A stretch of 64,000 bases of DNA. It comes from Bog-756 sp963730685. Its GTDB lineage: Bacteria > Actinomycetota > Acidimicrobiia > Acidimicrobiales > RAAP-2. A model generated the notes under the pieces. It saw nothing but the letters and a program-made list of their open reading frames with translations, was not told where the DNA came from and did no database searches. Position 1 is the stretch's first letter; the number at the start of each line of letters is the position of its first letter. The DNA lies in assembly GCA_963730685.1 (NCBI GenBank), contig CAVSSP010000005.1:192624-256623 (forward strand), given 5' to 3'. Shown here in pieces: positions 1 through 9,227 of the stretch. The position numbers and the translations under genes were made by a program.

Positions 1-408
1 GTGGAGGACCTGTCCGTCGTCCAGTTTCGCCGCCTCGGCGTTGAGCGCCCTCAGCCCGGCCTGGTCGTCCGGGTGGACCAGGAGTCCGATGGCGTGGGAG
101 CCGAGGGACTCCGTCTGCTCGCTGCTGCGGCCGAGGAGGTCCCGGTCCTTGGACCCGTAGATCATGGCCCCGGTTCTGACGTCGGTGATGAAGGTGTAGT
201 CGGGCGAGGCGGCGATCACCGCCTTTTGGAAGGCATTGGCCTGGATGACCTCGGCCTCGGCCAACACCTGCTCGGTGACGTCGGCCACGGCGCCGACGAT
301 GCGCACCAGCGTGGTGCCCTCGAACACCCCGCTGACCCTGGAGTCGAACCACCGGAGCTCGTCGTCGCCGGCCCGGGCCACCCGGTACTTGAACCGAACC
401 GGCTGGAT
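1..408 (-). pseudogene. PAS/PAC sensor protein fragment, runs off window
   Basis: The minus strand reads as the end of one PAC segment (residues RWFDSRVSGVFEG, then VGAVADVTEQ) followed by the start of a PAS domain (VIAASPDYTFITDV, then LLVHPDDQAGL). This is the pattern of bacterial PAS-type signalling proteins, often joined to GGDEF, EAL or kinase domains. The frame is open to the window edge, so the output domain is not visible. An in-frame TAA lies at 409-411, and the first start is a GTG at 381 inside the PAC fold, so the 5' part is missing. It ends about 70 bases from a tRNA-Ser gene. Either a real 5' truncation or an indel upstream would explain it. Confidence 0.6.
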
Positions 409-479
409 TTACACTCAACCACCACCCAGCAGGCCACGTTGTCCTAAGACGTGGTCCACCGAATGGGGTCAAGCTCATT

Positions 480-567
480 TGGCGGAGGGAGTGGGATTCG
501 AACCCACGGTGCCTTGCGACACAACGGTTTTCGAGACCGTCCGATTCGTCCGCTCTCGCATCCCTCC
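480..567 (-). tRNA. tRNA-Ser (CGA)
   Basis: This is an 88-nt class II tRNA on the minus strand with an encoded CCA. The acceptor stem GGAGGGA pairs with TCCCTCC. The anticodon loop reads CTCGAAAA (anticodon CGA), there is a long variable arm, and the T-loop is GGTTCGAATCC. Confidence 0.95.
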
Positions 568-712
568 AGCTGGGCTTTCGCTCCTTCGAGCCACGGTCCG
601 TCCGTCCGAACTGCCGACGGTGTTCCTCGGCCCGTGAGGCGGCGAGTGACGATGCTACATGGTTCCCGTGCGACGGCCCCTCGGTGCGACGGCTCCTCGG
701 CTCCTCGGCACC

Positions 713-1384
713 TCAGTCCCTCGGGGGCTCGGCCAGCTCCGCCATCGGCCTCCGCCCGACCCAGACGCCGCGCTCGGCGTGGGCCAGCATGGCCGCGTCC
801 CCTTCGCTGTTCCCGTAGGCGTAGGCCAGCCGGCCGGGATGACCGAGGTAGGCCTCGATCTGGCGCACCTTGGCCGGCCCCCGGACATTCGGGCCGTCGA
901 GCCCTCCCGTCAGGATGTCCGTGTCGGTATCGACGTCCCACCTCGTGGCGATCACCTCGTCGACGCCGAGGGATGCCGCCACCAGTGAGACATACGCCTC
1001 GAACGAGGCGCTCACCACGATGACACGGTGCCCCTCGCCCTGGTGCCAGCGGAGCCGGGCCGCGGTGTCGGTCCTGATCAGCGACCGGCGGACCTCGTCG
1101 GCGGTGGCTGCCGCCGCGTCCTCGGCATCGCGCCGGTGGATTCCCTTGAGCACGTCCAGGCACAGCACCCGCTTGGCCTGGTCCCGAGCGTCTCCCCCCT
1201 GGAGGCCGCGGGCCAGTTGGGGCCCCCGGCGGACGAAGATGGCGGCAAGGGCCCGCTTCCCGCGGATGCGGGTCAAGAAGTAGCGGAAGGTGTCACGCGA
1301 CGTGATCGTGCCGTCGAAGTCGAACGCCACCACCGGGCGACCTGGTGCTCCGACGGTGCGAGGCTCCCCCTGGTCCTGGGACAT
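713..1384 (-). CDS. HAD-IB family phosphatase (SerB-like)
   Basis: A cytosolic haloacid-dehalogenase-superfamily phosphatase of subfamily IB, the group with phosphoserine phosphatase and related acyl-phosphate hydrolases. Motif I is AFDFDGTIT with the nucleophilic Asp near residue 24. Motif II is VIVVSAS, a conserved Lys sits in GPAKVRQ, and motif III is YGNSEGDAAML with the metal-binding Asp. The 223-residue length fits the family. I chose the ATG at 1384; a TTG at 1399 would add five residues. The substrate cannot be read from the sequence: phosphoserine, lysophosphatidate and other small phosphates are all used by relatives. It stands alone between tRNA-Ser and a gene-poor stretch. Confidence 0.85.
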   Translation of the reverse strand: MSQDQGEPRTVGAPGRPVVAFDFDGTITSRDTFRYFLTRIRGKRALAAIFVRRGPQLARGLQGGDARDQAKRVLCLDVLKGIHRRDAEDAAAATADEVRRSLIRTDTAARLRWHQGEGHRVIVVSASFEAYVSLVAASLGVDEVIATRWDVDTDTDILTGGLDGPNVRGPAKVRQIEAYLGHPGRLAYAYGNSEGDAAMLAHAERGVWVGRRPMAELAEPPRD

Positions 1385-1399
1385 ATCGCTCTTTCTCAA

Positions 1400-2650
1400 C
1401 GGCGAATTCGGCAGAGAGGCCCTGGTGAGGCCAATCTCCGGTTTGCGGATGGACCGGCACGACCGACGAGCACGACCGGCCGAGAAGCTACCAGCCGACG
1501 ATGGCTAAAGACCAGGGGCCGGGCTGCCGAACAATTGGGTAAGGGGTCCACCAGGCCCCCGCAGGGACACAAAGGGATCGGATGCGCCGATGGACGTTTG
1601 TCACGATGTCTTCAGGGAAAGATCAGACCATATAACACGGTGTTCCCGACTGGTTCCAGATGCATCGCAAACGACTCATCCCAATTGGCGTTTCCCGGCA
1701 GAGTTTCCTGCCGTCCCAACCTCGCGGTGTGCGGTGGCAATCCATGAGTAAGCGCACTCGTGGACAGCGGAATTCCAGTTTGAATTCGGATTCCAACACG
1801 TGGACGAATGCCGACGGCGACTCGGAATTGCTTAAGGAAGAATTCATCCAATCCGCTCTGGATTCTTGGAGTGGCACCGATAAACTGCAGGTCGTGCCCA
1901 GTGCGTTCAATCGTGCCATTTGCCGATTTGCCTCTCACGATTGGTGGGCGCTCAGCTATCCCCCGGCCCGCCGGTGGGAATGCCACCGCTGCGGCTCGAT
2001 CGTCGAGGACGTACCCACGTCGTTGCCGGATCGTCGCAGGGTGCCGCGGGACCCGGTGAAGAAGGCGAACGGGACCGACCGGGTCTGACCGCCGTCCCGA
2101 GGGACCGGTGGAGGGGGCGATCGGCCAGGAGTCCGGGCCTGCCCCGGGGTGTCCGGACCGCCCAATCCGAGCGTAGAAATCCCGCTGTTCGCACTTTTAT
2201 CACTTGTTGTGGTTGCGCCACTGCCGTCCGTCGGTGGATTTGTTAACCAGGCGATAACTTGACGTTTTCGACTTGTTTACCGCTGGGGTGACAGTTACGG
2301 TGACCTTTGATGGAAACGAGGGTCGCGGCAGGCGAAACCACGAAATGGACAAGATCCTCGGCCATCAATGTGCTCGGGGCGCGGCGGAGGTCGCCAGAGG
2401 GTGCGGTCGGGGGTGCGGTTGTGAGACCGCAGCCCGGCCCTTCCACCTGCTGGTATGCTACGTCGCACCTTGAGGAAGAGGTAGGCGATGCAACCGAATT
2501 CAGGCGGGTCGGTGTCTTGTGTTCCGTGCGGTCGCTTTATGGGCAAAGCGAACCACTGCTGAGGGTGTCATTTGACAGCCAACAAGCAAGTGCGGTGAAG
2601 CCATTGTTCCGGCTGGTGCCGGTTCTGGCTCGGTGATTGAGGGGGTCACA
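1400..2650. other. AT-richer gene-poor stretch upstream of the surface operon
   Basis: About 1.25 kb with visibly lower GC than the flanks, especially 1610-1900 and 2180-2330, where runs such as GAATTC and TTGTTAACC occur. Apart from one candidate small ORF (1744-2088) I see no recognisable protein. A spaced direct repeat GGTGAC-n6-GGTGAC lies near 2288-2306. The position just before a long operon, and the composition, would suit a regulatory region or an acquired segment. I could not fix a promoter. Confidence 0.45.
1744..2088 (+). CDS. Hypothetical small protein with zinc-ribbon-like C-terminus
   Basis: I do not recognise this gene. The 114-residue reading from the ATG at 1744 has a polar N-terminal half (SKRTRGQRNSS, then NTWTNADGDSELLKEEF). 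Its C-terminal half contains CRFASHDWW followed about 16 residues later by WECHRCG. A Cys, a His and a CxxC pair with aromatic residues between them is the pattern of short treble-clef or zinc-ribbon proteins that bacteria carry as free-standing genes. There is no clear Shine-Dalgarno sequence. The first half is AT-rich for this genome, so it may be a recent acquisition or not coding. An upstream ATG at 1660 gives a 142-residue version. Confidence 0.35.
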   Translation: MSKRTRGQRNSSLNSDSNTWTNADGDSELLKEEFIQSALDSWSGTDKLQVVPSAFNRAICRFASHDWWALSYPPARRWECHRCGSIVEDVPTSLPDRRRVPRDPVKKANGTDRV

Positions 2651-5044
2651 GTGGAGTTGATAGATCTGAGCGTGGTGGTTCCCACCCGCAATGAGCGAGA
2701 GAACATCGGTCCCCTCGTGGACCGGCTCACGCAGACATTGCCGGTCGGTACCGCTGAAGTGATTTTTGTGGATGACAGCACCGATGACACGCCGTTGGTT
2801 ATCACCGCCGTGGCCGAGGATGCCTCCCTCCCGGTCCTGATGCTCCACCGCGAGCCCAGCGAGCGTCTGGGGGGCCTCGGAGGGGCAGTCGTCGCCGGCC
2901 TCCGGCTGGCCCAGGGCCGTGTCGTGGTCGTCATGGACGGGGACCTGCAGCACCCACCCGAAACCATCCCCGAGCTGCTCGAGCCCATCGAGCGGGGCGA
3001 CGCCGACCTGGTGGTCGCCAGCCGCTACCGCGACAACGGCCAGGCCGCCGGACTGGCCAACCGCTCACGCGTCGGCGTCTCCCACGCCGCCACCAAGCTG
3101 ACGAAGACGGCCTTCCCGCGGCGCCTCCAGGACGTGTCCGATCCCATGAGTGGGTTCTTCGCCCTGCGCATGTCGGCGATCGACGTCGACAGCCTCAGGC
3201 CGGTGGGATTCAAGATCCTGCTCGAGGCGGTGGCCCGGTGCCGCCTGAGGGTGGCCGAGGTCGGGTTCACGTTCGCGCCCCGGAATGCGGGGGAGTCAAA
3301 GGCATCCCTGCACGAAGGGCTGCGCTTCGCATCCCATCTGGCCAGGCTCAGGGTGAGCACCCTGTTCACCCCCCGCCAGATCCGGGCGGCCGGGTTCGCC
3401 GCCGTCGGTGCCACCGGCCTCGTCGTCAACACCATCGCCTTCTGGTTCTTGTTGAGGCTCCATCTCCCGTACCTGGCCGCGGCCGTCGTGTCCACCCAGG
3501 TTTCGACCACGTGGAACTTCATCGGCATGGAACTGTTCGTCTTCTCCGGCCGGAAGAACCGCGGCCTGTGGGGGCGTTACTGGCGCTTCTGCCTACTCAA
3601 CAACACCGTCATGCTCGCCCGGCTGCCGTTGCTGGCATTCCTGGTTGCCGTCCTGCACACCCCGAAGACCTTGGCCAACGTGATCACGCTCCTGGCTGTG
3701 TTCGTGGTCCGCTTCGGAATCAGCGATCGCTTCATCTACGAAGGAGAAGGAGAGAAAAAAATGGTCCATGTCGCCACTCCGAGCACCAAGGTCGGACCAA
3801 TCGAGATTGCGGTCGAAGACGTCGACCCGCTGACGGCGGAATCGAAGGTGGTGACGTCGTTCCGCTACTTCTACGACCTCCACGGGATCGTGACCATAGG
3901 AAGCGACACCGCGCTCCCCGAGCTCACCTACTTCCTTCAGCCGAAGGGCGTGGGCGAAGGGACCGCACCTGACGTCGCCATCACGGTGGGCTCCGTCGGG
4001 AAGGCCCGGAAGCGGACCCGGATGGTTCGGTCCTCGGACGGGAGGACCATCCGTTGGGAGGAGCACTTCGGACGCGGGTCCGCCAACTTCTCCATCCACT
4101 TCGGCAAGCAGATCCAGGTGACCGCCAGCAAGGCGCTGGCCCGCAGCCCGCATGTCCTCTACACCAACGTGGTCGAGGCCCTGCTGCGGTTCGTCTTCGT
4201 CGAGCGTGGCTACATGCTGCTGCACGCGGCGTGCATGGACGTCGACGGCCGGGGCATCATGCTGTCGGCCCGGACCGACACCGGCAAGACAGGCACCGTG
4301 CTCAAGCTCCTCCGCACGAGCGAGGGCCGCTTCTTGTCCGATGACATGACCATCATCGACAGCGCCGGAAACGCCAAGTGCTTCCCCAAGCCGTTGACCA
4401 TCAGCGAGCACACGCTGCGCGCCGTCGATGCGGGGGACCTCACCCGCCTGGAGTGGGCCAAGCTGCGGTTCCAGAGCCGGCTCCACTCCAAGGAGGGTCG
4501 CGGCTTCGCCATGAAGCTGGCCGAGCACAACGTGCCCATCATGACCATCAACGGGTGGACCCAGCGGATCATCCCGCCGCCGAAGTACATGGTCCAGCGC
4601 CTGGTGGCCTGCGAGCTCACCTCGGCCACGACCATCGACCAGCTCTACATCATCGAGCGCGGTGCGCCCCACCACAGCATGGTGCCTCAGTCGCAGGCCA
4701 TCGTCGAGCTGCTGGAGAACACCGAGGACGCGTACGGCTTTCCGCCCTACCGCTACCTGGCCGAGGCCCTGACGGTGAGCGGGCTCAGCTATGACGAGCT
4801 TCGCGAGCGGGAGCGGCTTATCCTGGTCAGCGCTATGGAAAGCGTGCAGATCCACCGGTTGGGATCGGACAACTTCACCTGGGCGGAGCAGATCTCCGAG
4901 GCCGTCGCGCCCAACCGTCAGGCAGGGGAGCAGAAGGTGCCGTTCGTCAACCTGACGAATACTGCTTTGAACAGCCAGGACTACTTCGCGGTGGGCAGCC
5001 AGAATGTCCCTGAGGTGGATCCGCTGTCTGGTTCTGACGCCTGA
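2651..5044 (+). CDS. GT2 polyprenyl-phosphate sugar synthase fused to GtrA and an HprK-like P-loop domain
   Basis: Three parts follow one another. Residues about 1-235 are a GT2 transferase of the dolichol-phosphate-mannose-synthase type (VVVPTRNERENI, DDSTDDT, DGDLQHPPE, then SDPMSGFFALR). Residues about 240-370 are a hydrophobic GtrA-like flippase domain. Residues about 371-797 resemble HPr-kinase/serine-kinase P-loop proteins, with Walker A ARTDTGKT near residue 542 and an acidic strand FLSDDMTII. The first two parts would load a sugar on a polyprenyl phosphate and turn it across the membrane; the role of the third is unknown. The GTG at 2651 follows GAGGGGG, so I prefer it to the GTG at 2633. 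The third part also has its own ribosome site and ATG at 3761, so it may be made separately. It is first in a chain of coupled genes. Confidence 0.8.
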   Translation: MELIDLSVVVPTRNERENIGPLVDRLTQTLPVGTAEVIFVDDSTDDTPLVITAVAEDASLPVLMLHREPSERLGGLGGAVVAGLRLAQGRVVVVMDGDLQHPPETIPELLEPIERGDADLVVASRYRDNGQAAGLANRSRVGVSHAATKLTKTAFPRRLQDVSDPMSGFFALRMSAIDVDSLRPVGFKILLEAVARCRLRVAEVGFTFAPRNAGESKASLHEGLRFASHLARLRVSTLFTPRQIRAAGFAAVGATGLVVNTIAFWFLLRLHLPYLAAAVVSTQVSTTWNFIGMELFVFSGRKNRGLWGRYWRFCLLNNTVMLARLPLLAFLVAVLHTPKTLANVITLLAVFVVRFGISDRFIYEGEGEKKMVHVATPSTKVGPIEIAVEDVDPLTAESKVVTSFRYFYDLHGIVTIGSDTALPELTYFLQPKGVGEGTAPDVAITVGSVGKARKRTRMVRSSDGRTIRWEEHFGRGSANFSIHFGKQIQVTASKALARSPHVLYTNVVEALLRFVFVERGYMLLHAACMDVDGRGIMLSARTDTGKTGTVLKLLRTSEGRFLSDDMTIIDSAGNAKCFPKPLTISEHTLRAVDAGDLTRLEWAKLRFQSRLHSKEGRGFAMKLAEHNVPIMTINGWTQRIIPPPKYMVQRLVACELTSATTIDQLYIIERGAPHHSMVPQSQAIVELLENTEDAYGFPPYRYLAEALTVSGLSYDELRERERLILVSAMESVQIHRLGSDNFTWAEQISEAVAPNRQAGEQKVPFVNLTNTALNSQDYFAVGSQNVPEVDPLSGSDA
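3741..3763 (+). promoter_or_regulatory. Internal ribosome-binding site and start before the HprK-like domain
   Basis: AAGGAGAAGGAGAG ends 6 bases before an in-frame ATG at 3761, and seven A residues lie at 3755-3761. This is one of the strongest Shine-Dalgarno sequences in the window, and it sits exactly at the boundary between the GtrA part and the kinase-like part. The C-terminal 427 residues could therefore be translated on their own. The A7 run is also a place where an indel, or ribosome slippage, could join or separate the two halves. Confidence 0.6.
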
Positions 5045-5075
5045 CTCGGCTTCACAATCTTCAGAAGGGGCAGCA

Positions 5076-6662
5076 GTGTCACTCGTCAGTGACGAGCGCG
5101 TGAGAGCGCCCACAGATGGCCAAGGAGGCGGACCGGCCGACGATGACGCCGGCGAGCGACGCGACGCGGTTCCTGTCGCGCCGCATCGCTGGCGGGTTCC
5201 CCGGCCGGTTCCCGTCTCGGTGTGGTTGGTACTGACCCTTCTGGTCGGGCTGGCCGTCCGGCTGGTCAATCTCAACGCCTTCGGATTCAACAGCGACGAA
5301 GCGGTCTATGCGGGACAGTCGGCCTCCCTGGCCGGCAACCCGCTCTTCGTCAACCAGTTCCCGGTCTTCCGGGCCCATCCGTTGCTGCTGCCGACGCTCC
5401 TGTCCCCGCTGTTCAGCTCGGGGACGCCGGACCTGCGGGGCCGGGTGGTGGTGGCGCTGCTCGGCGTCGCCACCATCTTCGGCGTGTTCCTGGTGGGACG
5501 CGAGCTGTACGGGTCGAGGACGGGGGTGCTCGGGGCGCTCATCCTGGCCCTGATGCCCTACCACGTGGTGGTGACCCGGCAGCTCCTGCTGGACGGTCCG
5601 TCTGTCCTCGCGGTCACGTTCGCGTTCTGGATGCTGGCCCGGTTCGTGCGGACCGACCGGTTCGAGTGGTTGGCCGCCTCTGCCGCCACGCTGGGTCTCG
5701 CCGTCCTGACCAAGGAGACGTGCGTGATCCTGGTGGGCAGCATGGTCATCTTCCTGCTGGTGAGCGCCGACGTCCACCGACCGGCGCGCGCCGTCGTCCT
5801 CACCGTCGGGGTGGTCGTGGTGGTGAGCCTGGTGTTTCCGCTGGCCATCAAGCTGGCCGGGCGGAGCTCCACCGGGCAGAGCTATCTGGCCTGGCAGCTC
5901 ACCCGCTCGTCGAACCATGCCGGCACCTTCTACCTGACCACCATCCCCGAGGCCATCGGATGGCTGGTGGTGGCGGCGGCGGCCGCGGCGCTGATCTTCC
6001 GGGTCAACCGGACCTGGCGGGAGCTCCTGTTGGTGTGCTGGATCCTGGTGCCCTTCGTGACCCTGGAGTTCTACCCGCTCAAGGGCTACCAGTACCTGCT
6101 GCCCATCGCGCCGGCGGTGGCCGTGCTGGCCGCACGCGGCCTGACCACCTGGCACCTGCCGGCACGATGGGACAAGTTCACCGACGCCGTCGTCCGACCT
6201 GCCCTCATCGTGGTGGTGGTGGCCTCGCTCATCCCTCTGACCTGGGCGGTGATGTTCCCGTCCCCGACCGGGTCGGCCCTGGCCGGCCAGGGTGGGGTGC
6301 CCGGCGGGCGGGAGGCGGGCCAGTGGGTGGGCGCCAACCTGGTGCCGGGCACCGACCTGATGACCATCGGCCCCAGCATGGCCAACATCCTCGAGTACTA
6401 CGGCCACCGCCCGGCCCAGGGCCTGTCGGTGAGCACCGACCCCCTCCACCGCAACCCGGCCTACACGCCGATCTACAACCCCGATCTGAGCGTGCACGAC
6501 GGGCAGTTCTCCTATCTCGTGTGGGACGCCTACTCGGCCAGCCGATCACCGTCGACGGCCCGACGGCTGCAGGTGCTGGTGGCCCGCTATCACGGGATCG
6601 CCATCCACACGGTCCGTGAGGCGGGCAGGCCGGTCGTCGTCGTCTACGAGGTTCACCCATGA
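5076..6662 (+). CDS. GT39/ArnT-like polyprenyl-phosphate-sugar transferase
   Basis: A multi-spanning GT-C membrane protein of about 528 residues. It resembles dolichyl-phosphate-mannose-protein mannosyltransferases and ArnT-type transferases, which move a sugar from a lipid carrier to an acceptor on the outer face of the membrane. The first extracytoplasmic loop carries the acidic pair in FGFNSDEAVYAG, the usual catalytic Asp of the fold, followed by many hydrophobic segments and a soluble C-terminal part. The GTG at 5076 follows AGAAGGGG; an in-frame ATG at 5004 would overlap the previous gene and lacks such a site. It lies 31 bases after the GT2/GtrA gene, which could supply its lipid-linked donor. 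Its stop overlaps the next start (ATGA). The acceptor is unknown. Confidence 0.8.
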   Translation: MSLVSDERVRAPTDGQGGGPADDDAGERRDAVPVAPHRWRVPRPVPVSVWLVLTLLVGLAVRLVNLNAFGFNSDEAVYAGQSASLAGNPLFVNQFPVFRAHPLLLPTLLSPLFSSGTPDLRGRVVVALLGVATIFGVFLVGRELYGSRTGVLGALILALMPYHVVVTRQLLLDGPSVLAVTFAFWMLARFVRTDRFEWLAASAATLGLAVLTKETCVILVGSMVIFLLVSADVHRPARAVVLTVGVVVVVSLVFPLAIKLAGRSSTGQSYLAWQLTRSSNHAGTFYLTTIPEAIGWLVVAAAAAALIFRVNRTWRELLLVCWILVPFVTLEFYPLKGYQYLLPIAPAVAVLAARGLTTWHLPARWDKFTDAVVRPALIVVVVASLIPLTWAVMFPSPTGSALAGQGGVPGGREAGQWVGANLVPGTDLMTIGPSMANILEYYGHRPAQGLSVSTDPLHRNPAYTPIYNPDLSVHDGQFSYLVWDAYSASRSPSTARRLQVLVARYHGIAIHTVREAGRPVVVVYEVHP

Positions 6663-8033
6663 TCGTGGCCCGCGCCGGCCGGGCCGGCACCGCCCTGGCC
6701 GCCGTGGCCTTGGGGATCAACCCGGCGTCCGGGCTCCTCCACCAGACGGCGACGGCGTCGTACGCCCCGATTCAGCACGTCATCGTGGTCATGCAGAGCG
6801 GCCATTCGTTCGACAACTACTTCGGCACCAGGCCGGGGGTGAACGGGCTCGACCTCTCGACCAAGGTCGACTGCCAGCCGGCATCGCCGGGAACCAAGTA
6901 CCTGGTGTGTCCGAACCATCTCACCGCCGACACGGCCCGATCGGGGTTGAGCGACTCGTTGCGGGTGACCCAGAAGTCGATCAACGGCGGGAAGATGAAC
7001 GGTTTCGTGAACGCCCAGCCCAACTTCACCCTCGGCACGCTGGCGATGGGCTACCTGAACGGCAGTGACCTGCCGTACTACTGGAGCCTGGCCAACCGGT
7101 TCACCCTGTTCGACAACTTCTTCGCCGCCAGCAAGGCCGGGCCGCTCGCCAACCGGGTGGAGGCCGTCGCCGGTCAGGACCAGGGCATCACATCGAACGC
7201 CGCACCCGCCGGCGGGTTCACCGTCGACACCGTCTTCAACCAGCTCGACCAGAAGAAAGTGCCCTGGAAGTACTACGTCCAGGGCTACAGCCCCACGGCA
7301 TCGACCGCAGCCACGCCGCAGCAGGCGGCACAGCAGGCATCACAACAGATCCACGCGCCGGTGCTGGACATGCCGGCCATCATGAAGGCCGACGCCGACA
7401 AGGTCGTCAACTCGAGCCAGTACTTCGTGGACCTGGCCAAGAACCAACTACCCCCCGTCTCGTATGTGTCTTCGACCACCGACTCCGAGCGGGCCCCCCA
7501 GAGCCCGGCCCAGGGCGAGGCATTCGTCGAGTCGCTCGTGAACGCCCTCATCCAGAGCCGCGAGTGGAACCACACCCTGTTACTGCTCACCTACGACAGT
7601 GCGGGTGGGTGGTACGACAATGCCCTTCCTCCGACCGTCAGCGGGACCCAGTTGGGGCTTCGGGTGCCGGCCATCGTGGTGTCGCCGTACGCCGCGTTCC
7701 GGGCTACGTGGACAGCAGCCAGGTGGACACGGCATCGATCCCGGCGATGATCGAGAGCGTCTTCGGTCTCAGCGGCCCCACTCCGCAGAGATTTGCCGTC
7801 GGCGGAGCATCCTCAGCGCACTGAACCTCAATCAGCCACTCATCTCGCCGGTGATCGGTCCGGCGCGGGGCGCGGCCCCGGCGCTCGTCAGGCCGGCCGT
7901 CGCCACCGTCTACATCCTGTATCTCGGGGCGGTCCTCGTGGTGGGGTTGCTGATCTACCTGGCCTTCCGCCAGTACCGCCGCGCCGGTGACCACGGTCCC
8001 CACGAACCTCCCGATCCGGAGGTGGCAGCATGA
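6659..8033 (+). CDS. Exported phosphoesterase-family protein with substituted metal-site residues (two frameshifts)
   Basis: It matches the phosphoesterase family that holds bacterial phospholipase C and acid phosphatase AcpA, with an N-terminal signal or anchor and a C-terminal membrane helix (VYILYLGAVLVVGLLIYL). Family members begin with a block like MQENRSFDHYFG and end with TYDEHGG. Here these read MQSGHSFDNYFG and TYDSAGGWYD, so residues that normally bind metal (Glu, Asn, Glu) are replaced. It may be catalytically dead and act as a binding protein. The frame must shift near 7701 (TTCCGGGC, one C too few) and near 7810 to reach the C-terminal helix and the stop at 8031-8033. It overlaps both neighbours by four bases (ATGA). 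Confidence 0.7.
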
Positions 8034-9227
8034 GAGCAGTCGTCTCGCCCGCCCGGTTGATCAGCTCCGTGGTGCTCTCCTCGGTCCTGGGGGTCGGGCT
8101 CCTCCTCACTTCGGCCCACGCAGCCGGAGCCGCCGCGGCGACCAGGACGGTGACCGTCCAGGTGGTCCCGAAGATCCAAGGCGTGCATTTCGAGATCGAA
8201 GGCGTTGCCGGCGTGACCGACGCCACCGGGCTCGATACGATTGCCGTCCCCAACCTGGCCGCCGCAGCCCAGGATCTCGTGCTCGACGACCAGGCGGTGT
8301 CCTTCGTCGAGAAGGTGAAGCTGGACCACACGGTCAACAATCCCAGCCACGGCGCCTTCCAGCGTGAACTCGTCGCCGAGCTCGACGTGCAACAGCGGGT
8401 GAGCATCCAGTTGCTCGACTCCGGGGAAGGAGACCTTCCCGATGGCGAAGGCGACGTCGGTGACCCTCCAGAACAGCCTCGGAAGCACCACGACGTACAA
8501 GAGCTCCGGTCTGACAGGGCCCTTGTGGCTGCCCGCCAGCACACCGGCGGCGACGAGCACCGGAGTGGGCGTGCACACGGTCACCTACGCGGTCAAGTCC
8601 GTGGTGATCCGCGGCGCCAATGTCGTGAACAGCGGACAGAACCGGTACTCGACCAAGACGCTGGTCTGGCAGATCCCGCTGCTGATGCACACGCTCACCG
8701 TCCAGGGCAACGACCTCCTGGCCGGAGCGCCGGCGGGATCATCGGTCCAGCTCACGTACCCCGACCAGTCCAAGGAGACGGTGCCCTTCAAGAGCGGGCA
8801 CCAGGTGGTCATCCCCAACCTTCCTCGGGGGACCTACAAGATCAAGGTGAACGGGGGCGTGATCCCGCTCGGATCCACCGTGCGGCTCTCGAAGGACCAG
8901 ACCGCCACGGAAATCGTGGTGACCGGCAGCGATGTCGGCGAGATGATGGCGGTGCTCATCGTCGTCGTGGGCGTCCTGGTGGCCGCCGGCGTCATCGGTC
9001 GCCGGCTCCGTCGTCGTGCAGGCGGTACCGGGGAGACCCCTGACGACGACGACAACAGCGACGGAGTCGGTCCGGAGGACGGCACCGAGGGCTCCGACGC
9101 GGCCGGGGACCACACCGATGTCGCCCAGGACGACGACGAACAGGACGACACCACCGATGCCGGCGCCGAACCGGTCACCGACGACGCCGACGACGCAGAC
9201 GAGACCAGCGATGCCACGCTCGTCTGA
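8030..9227 (+). CDS. Secreted, C-terminally membrane-anchored hypothetical protein (one frameshift)
   Basis: I do not recognise a family. The protein has a cleavable-looking signal peptide ending in SAHAAGA and a long extracytoplasmic part rich in beta-forming residues. The segment LTVQGNDLLAGAPAGS looks like a small prealbumin- or PEGA-like module, with GTYKIKV near its end. A single membrane helix (MMAVLIVVVGVLVAAGVI) and basic stop-transfer residues follow, then a highly acidic Asp/Glu-rich cytoplasmic tail of about 70 residues. Near 8424-8427 the run GGGG should be GGG: removing one G joins the first frame to the second through GKETFPMAKAT. It starts in an ATGA overlap with the phosphoesterase-like gene and overlaps the GH99-like gene by 17 bases. 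Confidence 0.7.

Noticed and set aside
3593..5290. Long minus-strand reading frame opposite the GT2 fusion (565 codons)
   Set aside because: It is a mirror of a GC-rich gene with no recognisable domain, and the plus-strand frame has clear family motifs.
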